64,000 nt of DNA from Marinobacter xestospongiae (GTDB lineage: Bacteria; Pseudomonadota; Gammaproteobacteria; Pseudomonadales; Oleiphilaceae): the NCBI RefSeq assembly GCF_023156385.1, contig NZ_JAKZAK010000007.1, positions 124,001 to 188,000 on the forward strand, in the 5' to 3' direction. Under the pieces are notes generated by a model. The model had not been told where the DNA came from, ran no database searches, and was given only the letters and a program-made list of their open reading frames with translations. The position numbers and the translations under genes were made by a program. Positions 34,736-43,488 of this stretch are shown here, in pieces; within the stretch, counting starts at the first letter, position 1, and every line of letters starts with the position of its first letter.

Positions 34736-34754
34736 AATGTTATGTTATAACGTT
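34736..34754 (+). promoter_or_regulatory. Zur-like operator upstream of the zigA-like gene
   Basis: AATGTTATGTTATAACGTT has arms AA-GTTAT and ATAAC-TT in perfect dyad around a 3-base centre. It is the better of the two boxes, 70 bp upstream of the zigA-like start. The 180 bases between the two boxes hold no convincing gene. Confidence 0.7.
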
Positions 34755-34824
34755 TTAATTGTGAAGCCCGTCTCCTTACCAGGGAGCGGACGCCCTAAGA
34801 CGATAACGCGATGAGAGGAACCCC

Positions 34825-36063
34825 ATGAGCCAATCCCCTGCCACTGCGCAACCTGTAGCGGATACCGACGCACGGCTGCCGGTAACGGTGCTGTCCGGAT
34901 TTCTTGGTGCCGGCAAGACCACGGTGCTGAACCACATCCTTAACAACCGCGAGGGCCGCCGGGTGGCGGTGATCGTCAACGACATGAGCGAGGTGAACAT
35001 CGACGCCAGCCAGGTGCAGCGGGAGGTCACCCTCAACCGCGCCGAGGAAAAACTGGTGGAGATGAGCAATGGCTGCATCTGCTGCACCCTGCGGGAAGAC
35101 CTGCTGGTGGAAGTGCGCCGGCTGGCGGCCGAGGGCCGGTTTGATTACCTGGTGATTGAGTCCACCGGTATCTCCGAGCCATTGCCGGTGGCGGAGACCT
35201 TCACCTTTGAGGATGAGACCGGTGTCAGCCTGTCCCAGGTGGCACGGCTGGATACCCTGGTGACGGTGGTGGATGCGGTGAACTTCCTGACCGATTTCGA
35301 TCGGGCCCAGTCTCTGCAGGAAACTGGAGAGCACCTGGGAGAGGAGGACGAACGCAGCGTCGCGGACCTGCTGGTGGATCAGGTGGAGTTCTGCGATGTG
35401 ATCCTGGTGAGCAAGACCGACCAGGTTGAAGCGGCAGAGCTGGATCGCCTGCGGGCAGTGCTGCGGTCGCTGAACCGGGACGCGGAACTGATTCCCATCC
35501 AGCACGGAGCGGTGGCGCTGGATCGGGTACTGGATACCGGCCGTTTCAGCTTCGAACGCGCCGCCGAGGCGCCGGGCTGGCTGCAGGAGTTGCGGGGTGA
35601 GCACACCCCGGAAACCGAGGAATACGGCATCGGCTCGGTCACCTACCGCGCCCGGCGGCCGTTCCATCCCGCCAAGTTTTTCGATTTCCTGCACCAGGAC
35701 TGGCCCCGGGGCCGGCTGATCCGCTCCAAGGGCTATTTCTGGCTGGCGTCCCGGCCGGAGGTGGCGGGGCACTGGAGCCAGGCTGGCGGTATGGCGCGCT
35801 ACGGCCGCGCCGGGCTGTTCTGGCAGGGGGTGCCGGAGCAGTACTGGCCTGCGGATGCCGAGTCCCGCCAGGCCATTTTGTCCGGCTGGGAGGAGCCGTT
35901 CGGCGACCGGCGCCAGGAACTGGTGTTCATCGGCCAGAACCTGGACACCGAGTGGTTGCGACAGCGCCTGGATGACTGTCTGCTGGACGATGACCAACTC
36001 GCCGCGGGCGAGGCGTTCTGGCGCACCCTCAACGACCCGTTCCCGAGCTGGGATGGTGAGTGA
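34825..36063 (+). CDS. zigA: COG0523 GTPase, zinc metallochaperone ZigA-like
   Basis: A 412-residue G3E GTPase that is thought to deliver zinc to client enzymes during starvation. Walker A is [16 protein letters not shown] at about 24-39. The metal motif is [13 protein letters not shown] (Cys84, 86, 87), followed by ESTGISEP and SKTDQVE. The C-terminal CobW domain ([28 protein letters not shown]) is complete. Length and sequence fit the ZigA branch rather than YeiR or CobW itself. GAGGAA precedes the ATG. A Zur-like box upstream supports zinc control, and it is divergent from the zinc-uptake operon. Confidence 0.9.
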   Translation: MSQSPATAQPVADTDARLPVTVLSGFLGAGKTTVLNHILNNREGRRVAVIVNDMSEVNIDASQVQREVTLNRAEEKLVEMSNGCICCTLREDLLVEVRRLAAEGRFDYLVIESTGISEPLPVAETFTFEDETGVSLSQVARLDTLVTVVDAVNFLTDFDRAQSLQETGEHLGEEDERSVADLLVDQVEFCDVILVSKTDQVEAAELDRLRAVLRSLNRDAELIPIQHGAVALDRVLDTGRFSFERAAEAPGWLQELRGEHTPETEEYGIGSVTYRARRPFHPAKFFDFLHQDWPRGRLIRSKGYFWLASRPEVAGHWSQAGGMARYGRAGLFWQGVPEQYWPADAESRQAILSGWEEPFGDRRQELVFIGQNLDTEWLRQRLDDCLLDDDQLAAGEAFWRTLNDPFPSWDGE

Positions 36064-36198
36064 TTGTCCCTGCCCAGGTGATTAGCCGAGGGGAATGGTT
36101 AGCTTTGCTCATTGATTAAACGGCGCCGGCGGGCAGAATAACGGCCACAACTAAAATTTGGGTCACGCCTGCCGGCGTTCCCGATCAGGAGAGAAACT

Positions 36199-36624
36199 AT
36201 GGCGATTTGGGCAACCACCCCGAACCTGGAGATGCTGGCGGCATCCAGTGAAAACACCGCGGTCAGCACTCTGGGTATCGAGTACCTGGAAATCGGCGAC
36301 AACTTCGTTCGTGGCCGCATGCCGGTGGACCATCGCACCCACCAGCCCTTTGGCATCCTTCACGGCGGTGCTTCGGTGCTGCTGGCGGAAACCCTGGGTA
36401 GCATGGCTGCCAACTGCTGCATCCGTGAGTCGGGCAAGGTGGCGGTGGGTCTGGATATCAACGCCAACCACATCCGCTCGGTGGCTTCCGGCTGGGTTTA
36501 TGGCACTGCCCGCCCGGTCCATATCGGCAGCAGCACCCAGGTGTGGGAAATCATCATCGAAGATGAGAACGAGAAGACCGTTTGTGTCTCCCGCCTCACC
36601 ATGGCGGTGGTGGCGCGGCGTTGA
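36199..36624 (+). CDS. Hotdog-fold thioesterase (YdiI/MenI/PaaI-like)
   Basis: A 141-residue acyl-CoA thioesterase. The active-site helix FGILHGGASVLLAETLGSMAA carries the conserved HGG and the Glu that acts as catalytic base. DINANHIRSVASGWVYGTARP gives the CoA-binding region. Similar proteins hydrolyse DHNA-CoA, 4-hydroxybenzoyl-CoA or phenylacetyl-CoA; no pathway gene nearby fixes the substrate. The stop overlaps the start of the YchJ-like gene (TGATG). Confidence 0.87.
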   Translation: MAIWATTPNLEMLAASSENTAVSTLGIEYLEIGDNFVRGRMPVDHRTHQPFGILHGGASVLLAETLGSMAANCCIRESGKVAVGLDINANHIRSVASGWVYGTARPVHIGSSTQVWEIIIEDENEKTVCVSRLTMAVVARR

Positions 36625-37079
36625 TGGCAACGCCCGCCAGCGCCGACTGCTCCTGCGGTTCCGGGGCCGCTTACGGTGACTGCTGCCAACCCCTGCATCA
36701 GGGCCAGCCGGCGGCCTCGCCGGAGGCGCTGATGCGTTCCCGCTATTGTGGCTTTGTGCTCGGATTGAGTGACTACCTGCAACGCAGCTGGCATCCGGAC
36801 ACCCGCCCGGCCCAGCTGGATCTGGCGGATTCCCCCGACTGGTGCGGCCTGCAGGTACTGTCCGCCGACAGCCAGGGCGATGTCGGTCGGGTGCATTTCC
36901 GGGCCCTGTACCGGCTCCCTGGCGGCTTCGGTTATCTGGAGGAGGCGTCGGACTTCCGGCGCCAGCAGGGCCACTGGTTCTACCTCAGCGGCACGCCCCA
37001 CGAGGGGGTGCTGAAACCGGGCCGCAATGATCCCTGCCCCTGTGGCAGCGGCCGCAAGTTCAAGGCCTGCTGCCGATAA
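36624..37079 (+). CDS. YchJ family protein with SEC-C motifs
   Basis: A 151-residue protein with an N-terminal cysteine knuckle (DCSCGSGAAYGDCC) and a C-terminal SEC-C zinc motif (RNDPCPCGSGRKFKACC). They flank an NTF2-like core (ALMRSRYCGFVLGLSDYLQRSWHP). This is the standard YchJ/UPF0225 layout, of unknown function. ATG 36624 sits inside the stop of the thioesterase gene. A frame open further upstream only duplicates thioesterase sequence. Confidence 0.88.
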   Translation: MATPASADCSCGSGAAYGDCCQPLHQGQPAASPEALMRSRYCGFVLGLSDYLQRSWHPDTRPAQLDLADSPDWCGLQVLSADSQGDVGRVHFRALYRLPGGFGYLEEASDFRRQQGHWFYLSGTPHEGVLKPGRNDPCPCGSGRKFKACCR

Positions 37080-37209
37080 CGTTCACCGCTAGGCGCGACC
37101 GGGTTGGCCCTGAAAGACTGCCGGGACGGCCCGGTTGTGAGGCTTTCTGGTTTGCAAATGTGAATGGGTGCTATTAGATTTCGCGTCTCTGATACCGCTG
37201 AGGTGACCC

Positions 37210-39291
37210 ATGCCCTATTCACGAGATCCGTTTGTTCCAGGCCTGCCAAGGACGCGACTTGGCCTGATGTCGATTGCCCTGGTGCCTGCCGTGTTGATGA
37301 CAACCGGCGCCCAGGCTGCCGAGGGGGACGCTGCGACCCAACTGCAGGCCCTGGAAGTGGTCAGTACCGCGCTCAAGGTGGACGTACCGCTGGTGGAGAC
37401 ACCGCGTCCGGCGGCGGTCGTGAGCGAGGAGGAGTTGGCAGAACGCAACGTACAGTCACTGGATGAAAGCTTCCGCTACCGGGCCGGGGTGCTGTCCGGC
37501 CTGTACGGCGCTGACAACGATACTGACTGGTTCCGAATCCGCGGCTTCGACAACTCCACCTACCAGGATGGCCTGCGCATCTACCGCGAAGGGTTCTATC
37601 AGTGGCTGCCGGAGCCATTTGGTCTGGAACGGGTGGAACTGCTCAAGGGGCCGGCCTCCATTCTCTACGGCGAGGCGCCTCCCGGTGGGGTGATCAATGC
37701 CATCAGCAAGCGGCCGACCGACGAACCCCAGGGGCTGTTGCAGCTGCAGGCGGGCAATCGCGAGCATCGCCAGCTGGGCGTGGATCAGTCTGGCGAGCTC
37801 AGTGACCAGGCCCGTTACCGCATCGTGGGAATGTACAAGTACCGCGAAGGCGATCTGGATCGTACCGAGAACGAACGCTTCTACGTCGCGCCCAGTCTGC
37901 AGTTCGATCTCGGCGAAGCCACCACGCTGACGCTGCTGTCGAGTTTCCAGAAAGACGACGCGGTGCCCACCAACGGTTTCAAGCTGCCCTACGGCACCCT
38001 CCAGAACACGCCCTATGGCAAGGTGGACCCGTCCACCAACCTGAGTGAGCCGGACTACGACCAGAACAACCGCACCCAGGCGTCCATCGGCTATGAGCTG
38101 GAGCATCGCTTCAACGACACCTGGACCGGCATCCAGAGCCTGCGTTACCAGCGTCTGGACGTGGACCTGCAAAGCACCTACGCGCTGATGGTGAACCCGG
38201 AAAACGATCGTGAAGCGGTGCGGGGACTCGTCTACCGTGACGGCCGCACCCGCAGCTGGACCGTGGACTCACGCCTGGTGGGCCGGTTCTACAGCGAGCG
38301 GACCGAGAACACCCTGTTGCTGGGCATTGACTACCAGAACCTTGGTACCAACGGCCAAGAGGCCGATCCGTTCCCGTTTGGGGCGCCGCTGGACATGTTT
38401 GATCCGGTCTACGGCAACTTCACCCCGGTGGCGGATGCCGATCTGCTGACCCGCGACATCGACAAGCAGCAGACCGGTCTCTACCTGCAGAACCAGCTGC
38501 GCCTGGATGACCGCTGGGTGGTGCTCGCCGGTGCCCGTTACGACCACGCCGAAACCGACAACCTCAATGCCAGCAGTGGCGCGATGCAGCGCTCTGATGA
38601 CGAGGCGGTATCGCTGTCCGGTGGTCTGATGTACCTGGCAGACAATGGCCTGTCGCCGTACCTGAGCTACACCGAGTCGTTCCAGCCGCTGACCCGCACT
38701 GACGACGATGGCCGTCTCTACGATCCCCGCGAAGGCAAGCAATTAGAGGTGGGCCTCAAGTACGCTCCCCGTGGCTTTGACGGATACCTGACGGCGGCGG
38801 CGTTCGATCTGGAGGAGGAAAACTCCCTGGTGACGGCCCCCGGCGGTTTCCAGGTTCAGGAAGGCGAGCGTCGTTCCCGAGGTTTTGAGCTGGAAGGGGT
38901 GGGGTACCTGACCGATCAGCTGCAGGCGACGCTGGCGTATGCCTACACCGACACCGAGCGCAAGAACAAGGCTTCCGGTGACGAGAGTCGGGCCGCACTG
39001 ATTCCCCGCCACCTGGCGTCCGCCTGGCTGGACTACCAGTTCCAGGGCCCGCTTGACGGTCTCAAACTGGGCGGTGGGGTGCGTTACGTCGGTGAGAGTG
39101 TCGATGGCGACACCGAGGTCCCGTCCTACACCCTGATGGACCTGATGGCCAGCTACGCGATTACCCCGCAATGGCTGGCCCAGCTCAACGTCAACAACGT
39201 GGCGGACAAGGAGTACGTTGCCAGTTGCGACTACTGGTGTTACTACGGTGAGTCCCGCAGCATCATCGGCAGCCTGAGCTACCGCTGGTAA
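37210..39291 (+). CDS. TonB-dependent siderophore receptor
   Basis: Outer-membrane ferri-siderophore receptor, 693 residues with a long signal region ending near TTGAQAAEG. A TonB box is probably LEVVST. The plug carries IRGFDNSTYQDGLRIYREGF and GLERVELLKGPASILYGEAPPGG, typical of FhuA/FhuE/FpvA-type siderophore receptors. The barrel ends SIIGSLSYRW with a terminal aromatic residue. GAGG precedes the ATG. No signalling domain and no good Fur box were seen upstream. Class of siderophore not certain; hydroxamate is suggested by similarity to FhuE-type members. Confidence 0.88.
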   Translation: MPYSRDPFVPGLPRTRLGLMSIALVPAVLMTTGAQAAEGDAATQLQALEVVSTALKVDVPLVETPRPAAVVSEEELAERNVQSLDESFRYRAGVLSGLYGADNDTDWFRIRGFDNSTYQDGLRIYREGFYQWLPEPFGLERVELLKGPASILYGEAPPGGVINAISKRPTDEPQGLLQLQAGNREHRQLGVDQSGELSDQARYRIVGMYKYREGDLDRTENERFYVAPSLQFDLGEATTLTLLSSFQKDDAVPTNGFKLPYGTLQNTPYGKVDPSTNLSEPDYDQNNRTQASIGYELEHRFNDTWTGIQSLRYQRLDVDLQSTYALMVNPENDREAVRGLVYRDGRTRSWTVDSRLVGRFYSERTENTLLLGIDYQNLGTNGQEADPFPFGAPLDMFDPVYGNFTPVADADLLTRDIDKQQTGLYLQNQLRLDDRWVVLAGARYDHAETDNLNASSGAMQRSDDEAVSLSGGLMYLADNGLSPYLSYTESFQPLTRTDDDGRLYDPREGKQLEVGLKYAPRGFDGYLTAAAFDLEEENSLVTAPGGFQVQEGERRSRGFELEGVGYLTDQLQATLAYAYTDTERKNKASGDESRAALIPRHLASAWLDYQFQGPLDGLKLGGGVRYVGESVDGDTEVPSYTLMDLMASYAITPQWLAQLNVNNVADKEYVASCDYWCYYGESRSIIGSLSYRW

Positions 39292-39329
39292 GCTTGCGGC
39301 AGCAACCGATGAGCTGAGGGAGTGACGAC

Positions 39330-39539
39330 GTGCTGCAGCCGATGACCGCATTCCACCGGGATCAGGAAGGCCACTGGGTGGCTGAGCTGGCCTGCGGCCA
39401 CAATCAGCACGTCCGTCACGATCCTCCCTGGATCAACCGGCCCTGGGTGACCACCGGGGCCGGACGCCAGGCCCGTCTGGGCCAGTGTCTCGACTGCCTG
39501 AAATGCGATCGCCACGAACCTGCTGACCGGTCCGCCTGA
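39330..39539 (+). CDS. DUF3565 family small protein
   Basis: A 69-residue protein. GTG 39330 follows GGGAG by 7 bases; ATG 39342 would remove four residues. FHRDQEGHWVAELACGHNQHVRHDPPW and a final CLDCLKCDRHEP give the DUF3565 pattern, with cysteines and histidines that could bind a metal. Function unknown. It lies 38 bp downstream of the siderophore receptor, probably in the same transcript. Confidence 0.78.
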   Translation: MLQPMTAFHRDQEGHWVAELACGHNQHVRHDPPWINRPWVTTGAGRQARLGQCLDCLKCDRHEPADRSA

Positions 39540-39864
39540 GGCCCGTGCCCGCCCGCCACCAAGCATCTCCGCTGTGGCAAAAATTGCGACAGGTCAATAA
39601 CCTGCGATTCTCCTGCCAATGCTTTGGTATCAATTTGTTCCCCGTTTTCAGGGCCATTTCCGGACAGATCGAGACAAAAAACCGTTTTGTTTCAGTTGCC
39701 TGCTAACGTTTCGCTGAGGGTCGCCCGTGTGGCGTCTGGCGCGAGCGTATTTTTCCGTTACAAACAATAACATCCGTCAAGGATGGGCCATGCATAATGT
39801 CGATAAAACAAAAGACTAGGGGCGCGGCTGATGCGCTCCCGGATTCCCGCGTGGAGAGACATTG
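39540..39864. other. Intergenic region upstream of the first chemoreceptor
   Basis: About 325 bases without a gene. The last part is AT-rich and should hold the chemoreceptor promoter. GTCGATAA at 39799-39806 resembles a sigma-28 -10 element, but no -35 element lies at the right distance. A GC-rich segment follows just before the ribosome site GGAGAG at 39853. Confidence 0.4.
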
Positions 39865-41547
39865 ATGCACTATCTGAACAGACTGCGTATTCGTTCACGT
39901 TTGCTGCTGGCGGTTATCGTGCCGGTGCTGATCACCGCCATGGCCGTGGCCTGGATCTCCGTCAGTCAGGTCCGTAGCAACGGTGAGGCGGAACTGGCCC
40001 GGCTCGAGCAGAACCTGCTGGATGCCCGCAAGGAAGGCCTGCGGGGCCTGATTACCTCGGCCCGGGAGCTGATCGAAGAGGTCAAGAACCGTCCCGGTCT
40101 CAGCACCGAGGAGGCCAAGCTGGAGGCCCGTGCCCGCCTCCGTTCGATGACCTACGAAAACGGCAACTACGTCTACGCCTACCGCATCAGCGACCAGTAC
40201 AACCTGGCCTTCCGTCCCGATCCATCGAAAGAGGGGCCGAGCGACAATCCCAAGGTTCGTGAAATGGCCCAGACCCTGATCGCCAGTGCCCGTAACGGTG
40301 ACGGCTTCTACAGCTACGACTGGCCCAACCCCACCAGTGGCGAGATCGAGCCCAAGGTGTCCTACACCATCCTGATTGATGACTGGGGCTGGATGGTGGG
40401 CACCGGTGTCTACGTCACCAACATTGACCGGGTGGTGGCTGCTGCCGCCGAGAAAGTGGATGAACAGGTGGCCGCGGCGCTGACCAACGTGGTCATCGCC
40501 ACCCTGGCGGTGGTGGTGATTTCGCTGTTGCTGGGGGCCTTTGTCGGACGCAGCGTGACCACGCCGCTGAACCGGGTGATCGAGATCATGCGGGAAATTG
40601 CCGAGGGCGATGGCGATCTGCGTCAGCGCCTGCCGGATGAGGGAGACGATGAGCTGGCCGAGCTGGGCCGACGTTTCAACGCCTTCGTGGTGAAAATCCA
40701 GAACACCGTGCAGCAGGTGGGTGCTACCACCGATCAGCTGGCCTCCGCCGCCGAGGAGCTTAGCCGGGTGGCCCAGGAAACCCGTCAGTCGGTGCAGGAG
40801 CAGGGCTCGGAAACCGACCAGATCGCCTCTGCCATCAACCAGATGGCCGCCACCATCCAACAGATATCCGGCAATGCCAACGAGGTGGAGAGTTCAGCCT
40901 CCGACGCCGACCGGCTGGCCCGCGAGGGTGGTGAAACCATCACCAACGCCCAGGGCTCGGTCAACGAGCTGTCACGGGAGATCGAGCTCAGTGCCGGCAA
41001 CATTGATGCCCTGGCGAAGAAATCCGACGACATCCAGCAGGTGCTGGACGTGATCCACGCGGTCACCGAACAGACTAACCTGCTGGCCCTGAACGCGGCC
41101 ATCGAGGCGGCCCGGGCCGGCGAACACGGCCGCGGGTTCTCGGTGGTGGCTGATGAGGTTCGGCAACTGGCCAAACGCAGTGCCGAATCGGCGGACCAGA
41201 TCCGTGAGATGATCGATGGTTTTGTCACCGAGTCCCGGGCGGCGGTGGAACGCATGCGCCAGTCTGAAAAACGCTCCGGTGAGACCGTGGAGCGGATTGA
41301 TCATGCCGCCACAGCCCTGCGTACCATCGAGAACTCGGTCGGCCATATTCACGATCAGGTAACCCAGATCGCCGCCGCTTCGGAAGAACAGAGCCAGGTG
41401 GCCGAGGAGATCAACCAGAACGTGATCCGCATTGTCGATGCCGCCCAGCGCAGCGACACCGGCGTTACCCAGACCTCCGACGCCAGCCACGAACTGGCGC
41501 GTCTGGGCGAAAGCCTGCGGGAGCTGGTGGGCCAGTTCAAGGTCTGA
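39865..41547 (+). CDS. Methyl-accepting chemotaxis protein with single Cache domain (1)
   Basis: A 560-residue chemoreceptor starting at ATG 39865, 6 bases after GGAGAG. It has a membrane helix at about 13-33 and a periplasmic sCache_2 domain at about 40-195. NGNYVYAYRISDQYNLAFRP and DWGWMVGTGVYVTNID are the ligand-domain signatures. A second helix lies at about 207-228. HAMP (PLNRVIEIMREIAEGDGDLRQRLP) and a long cytoplasmic signalling hairpin follow, with tip VTEQTNLLALNAAIEAARAG. There is no C-terminal NWETF-type CheR tether. Its tandem paralogue starts 167 bp downstream. Confidence 0.92.
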   Translation: MHYLNRLRIRSRLLLAVIVPVLITAMAVAWISVSQVRSNGEAELARLEQNLLDARKEGLRGLITSARELIEEVKNRPGLSTEEAKLEARARLRSMTYENGNYVYAYRISDQYNLAFRPDPSKEGPSDNPKVREMAQTLIASARNGDGFYSYDWPNPTSGEIEPKVSYTILIDDWGWMVGTGVYVTNIDRVVAAAAEKVDEQVAAALTNVVIATLAVVVISLLLGAFVGRSVTTPLNRVIEIMREIAEGDGDLRQRLPDEGDDELAELGRRFNAFVVKIQNTVQQVGATTDQLASAAEELSRVAQETRQSVQEQGSETDQIASAINQMAATIQQISGNANEVESSASDADRLAREGGETITNAQGSVNELSREIELSAGNIDALAKKSDDIQQVLDVIHAVTEQTNLLALNAAIEAARAGEHGRGFSVVADEVRQLAKRSAESADQIREMIDGFVTESRAAVERMRQSEKRSGETVERIDHAATALRTIENSVGHIHDQVTQIAAASEEQSQVAEEINQNVIRIVDAAQRSDTGVTQTSDASHELARLGESLRELVGQFKV

Positions 41548-41581
41548 GTTTCAACGCTTTCGGGCGTTTACCCCTGCCTTT

Positions 41582-41607
41582 GCCAGCGGCCCGTCCGGGC
41601 CGTTGGC
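41582..41607 (+). terminator. GC-rich hairpin between the tandem chemoreceptors
   Basis: GCCAGCGGCCCG and CGGGCCGTTGGC pair over about 12 bp around a tiny loop, 35 bp after the first receptor's stop. It lacks a T-run, so it may stabilise mRNA or act with Rho. Confidence 0.45.
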
Positions 41608-41714
41608 CCTCGTTATCCAGAACGTCAATTAATGGCCTGATTTCAGGCTGTTGACTATGGTTAGTCGTAGGAATCAACAACGACAATACCTACGGTTCTG
41701 GAGTTCCCCCATTG

Positions 41715-43394
41715 ATGAACGTGCTTACCCGACTTCGTATTCGCTACCGTCTGCTGCTTGGCGTCCTGATACCGGTGCTGGTCACCGCCTTGGTGATTGC
41801 CTGGATCTCGGTGGGGCAGATTCGCCACAACGGTGAGATGGAACTGGAACGTCTGGAGAAGACTCTGCTCGAGGCCCGCAAGGAAAGCGTCAAGGATGTG
41901 GTTGATACCGCCCGCTCCGTGGTGGAGGAGGTCATGGCCATGCCCGGACTGACCGAGGCGGAAGCCAAGCTGGAGGCCCGCAAACGACTTCGCGCCATCA
42001 GTTTCCGCAACGGCAATTATGTGTTTGCCTATCGTGTCGACGATCTCAACAATCTGGCTTACCGCCCTGACCCGTCGCGGGAAGGGCCCACCACCAACCC
42101 GGATGTGCGCAAACTGATCGAAGCCATCATCCAGGCGGCGCGACAGGGTGGTTACCATGGCTACGAATGGCCCAATCCGGCCAGTGGCGAAGTGGAGCCC
42201 AAGGTGTCCTATGCGGTGATTCTGCCGCAATGGAACTGGATGATGGGCACCGGGATCTATGTCACCGATGTTGCCGATGTGGTGGCCAAGGCCGCCGAAG
42301 AGGTTGAGGCGGATGTCGCCTCGACCCTGGTGACTGTGCTGATTGCGGCCCTGGTTGTGGTGGTGCTGGCGTTGCTGATTGGCCTGCTGGTGAGCCGCAC
42401 GGTGACGGTGCCGCTGAACCGGGTCAGCGCCATCATGCACGAGATTTCCGAGGGCGAGGGAGACCTGCGTCAGCGCCTGCCGGACGAGGGCAGCGATGAG
42501 CTGGCGGAACTGGGGCGGGGGTTCAATGCCTTCGCTGGCCGTATCCAGGACACTGTGCGTCAGGTTGGCGCTACCACCGAGCAGCTGGCGTCTGCAGCTG
42601 AACAGCTCAGCCGGGTTGCGGCCCAGACCCGGCAATCGGTCCAGGAGCAGGGCTCGGAAACCGACCAGATCGCCTCGGCAATCAATGAGATGGCGGCCAC
42701 CATCCAGCAGGTGTCTGGCAATGCCAGCACCGTGGAGAGTTCCGCCTCCGACGCTGACCGGCTGGCCCGGGAGGGCGGTGAGACCATTGCCCAGGCCCAG
42801 GGTTCGGTTAATGAGCTGTCAAAGGACATCGAGCTCAGTGCCGCCAACATCGACGCCCTGGCGAAGAAATCCGACGACATCCAGCAGGTGCTGGACGTGA
42901 TCCAGGCGGTCACCGAGCAGACCAATCTGCTGGCGCTGAACGCGGCCATTGAGGCCGCCAGGGCCGGCGAGCACGGTCGCGGTTTCTCGGTGGTGGCGGA
43001 CGAAGTACGGCAACTGGCCCAGCGCAGCGCCGAATCGGCGGATCAGATCCGGGAGATGATCGAGGGCTTTGTCAGTGAATCCCGCACCGCAGTCGAGCGG
43101 ATGAAGCTGTCCCAGGCGCGCACCGGTGAGACCGTGGAGCGGATCGATCACGCCACCATGGCGCTGCGGACCATTGAGTCCTCGGTGGGCAGCATCCACG
43201 ACCAGGTGACCCAGATTGCCGCCGCCGCCGAGGAGCAGAGCCAGGTGGCAGAGGAAATCAACCAGAACGTCACCCGCATTGTCGACGCCGCCCAGCGTAG
43301 CGATTCGGGGGTTAGTCAGACTGCTCAGGCCAGCGAACAACTGGCCAGCCTGGGGGAATCCTTGAAAGCACTGGTTGGCGAGTTCAAGACCTGA
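41715..43394 (+). CDS. Methyl-accepting chemotaxis protein with single Cache domain (2)
   Basis: A 559-residue paralogue of the preceding receptor with the same order: membrane helix, sCache_2 (NGNYVFAYRVDDLNNLAYRP, WNWMMGTGIYVTDVAD), second helix, HAMP and signalling hairpin. An adjacent TTG at 41712 has better spacing to the GGAG. The cytoplasmic tip is nearly identical to receptor 1, while the ligand domain differs at many positions. The pair therefore arose by tandem duplication and probably senses related but different ligands, most likely small organic acids. The ligand is inferred from family only. Confidence 0.92.
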   Translation: MNVLTRLRIRYRLLLGVLIPVLVTALVIAWISVGQIRHNGEMELERLEKTLLEARKESVKDVVDTARSVVEEVMAMPGLTEAEAKLEARKRLRAISFRNGNYVFAYRVDDLNNLAYRPDPSREGPTTNPDVRKLIEAIIQAARQGGYHGYEWPNPASGEVEPKVSYAVILPQWNWMMGTGIYVTDVADVVAKAAEEVEADVASTLVTVLIAALVVVVLALLIGLLVSRTVTVPLNRVSAIMHEISEGEGDLRQRLPDEGSDELAELGRGFNAFAGRIQDTVRQVGATTEQLASAAEQLSRVAAQTRQSVQEQGSETDQIASAINEMAATIQQVSGNASTVESSASDADRLAREGGETIAQAQGSVNELSKDIELSAANIDALAKKSDDIQQVLDVIQAVTEQTNLLALNAAIEAARAGEHGRGFSVVADEVRQLAQRSAESADQIREMIEGFVSESRTAVERMKLSQARTGETVERIDHATMALRTIESSVGSIHDQVTQIAAAAEEQSQVAEEINQNVTRIVDAAQRSDSGVSQTAQASEQLASLGESLKALVGEFKT

Positions 43395-43412
43395 ATCGAC
43401 AAGGAGAAAATT

Positions 43413-43432
43413 GGCCAGCGCTCGGGCTGGCC
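43413..43432 (+). terminator. Hairpin after the second chemoreceptor
   Basis: GGCCAGC and GCTGGCC pair perfectly around a 6-base loop, 18 bp after the stop. The following GCCTATTGT is not a T-run, so this is a weak terminator candidate. Confidence 0.45.
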
Positions 43433-43488
43433 GCCTATTGTACAGAGGCGTATAGGCGCCGGATGCCCGTAGCGGCAAAGGAGGACGT

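Noticed and set aside
34568..34750. A 60-codon frame between the two Zur-like boxes
   Set aside because: No ribosome site, no family, and its end runs through the operator, so it is unlikely to be a gene.
37081..37209. Fur box upstream of the first siderophore receptor
   Set aside because: AT-rich segment near 37155-37190 has only scattered NAT hexamers and no acceptable 19-bp match.
39799..39806. Sigma-28 -10 element upstream of the first chemoreceptor
   Set aside because: GTCGATAA is close to GCCGATAA, but no TAAA-type -35 element lies at 15-16 bp; the nearest TCAA is 18 bp away.
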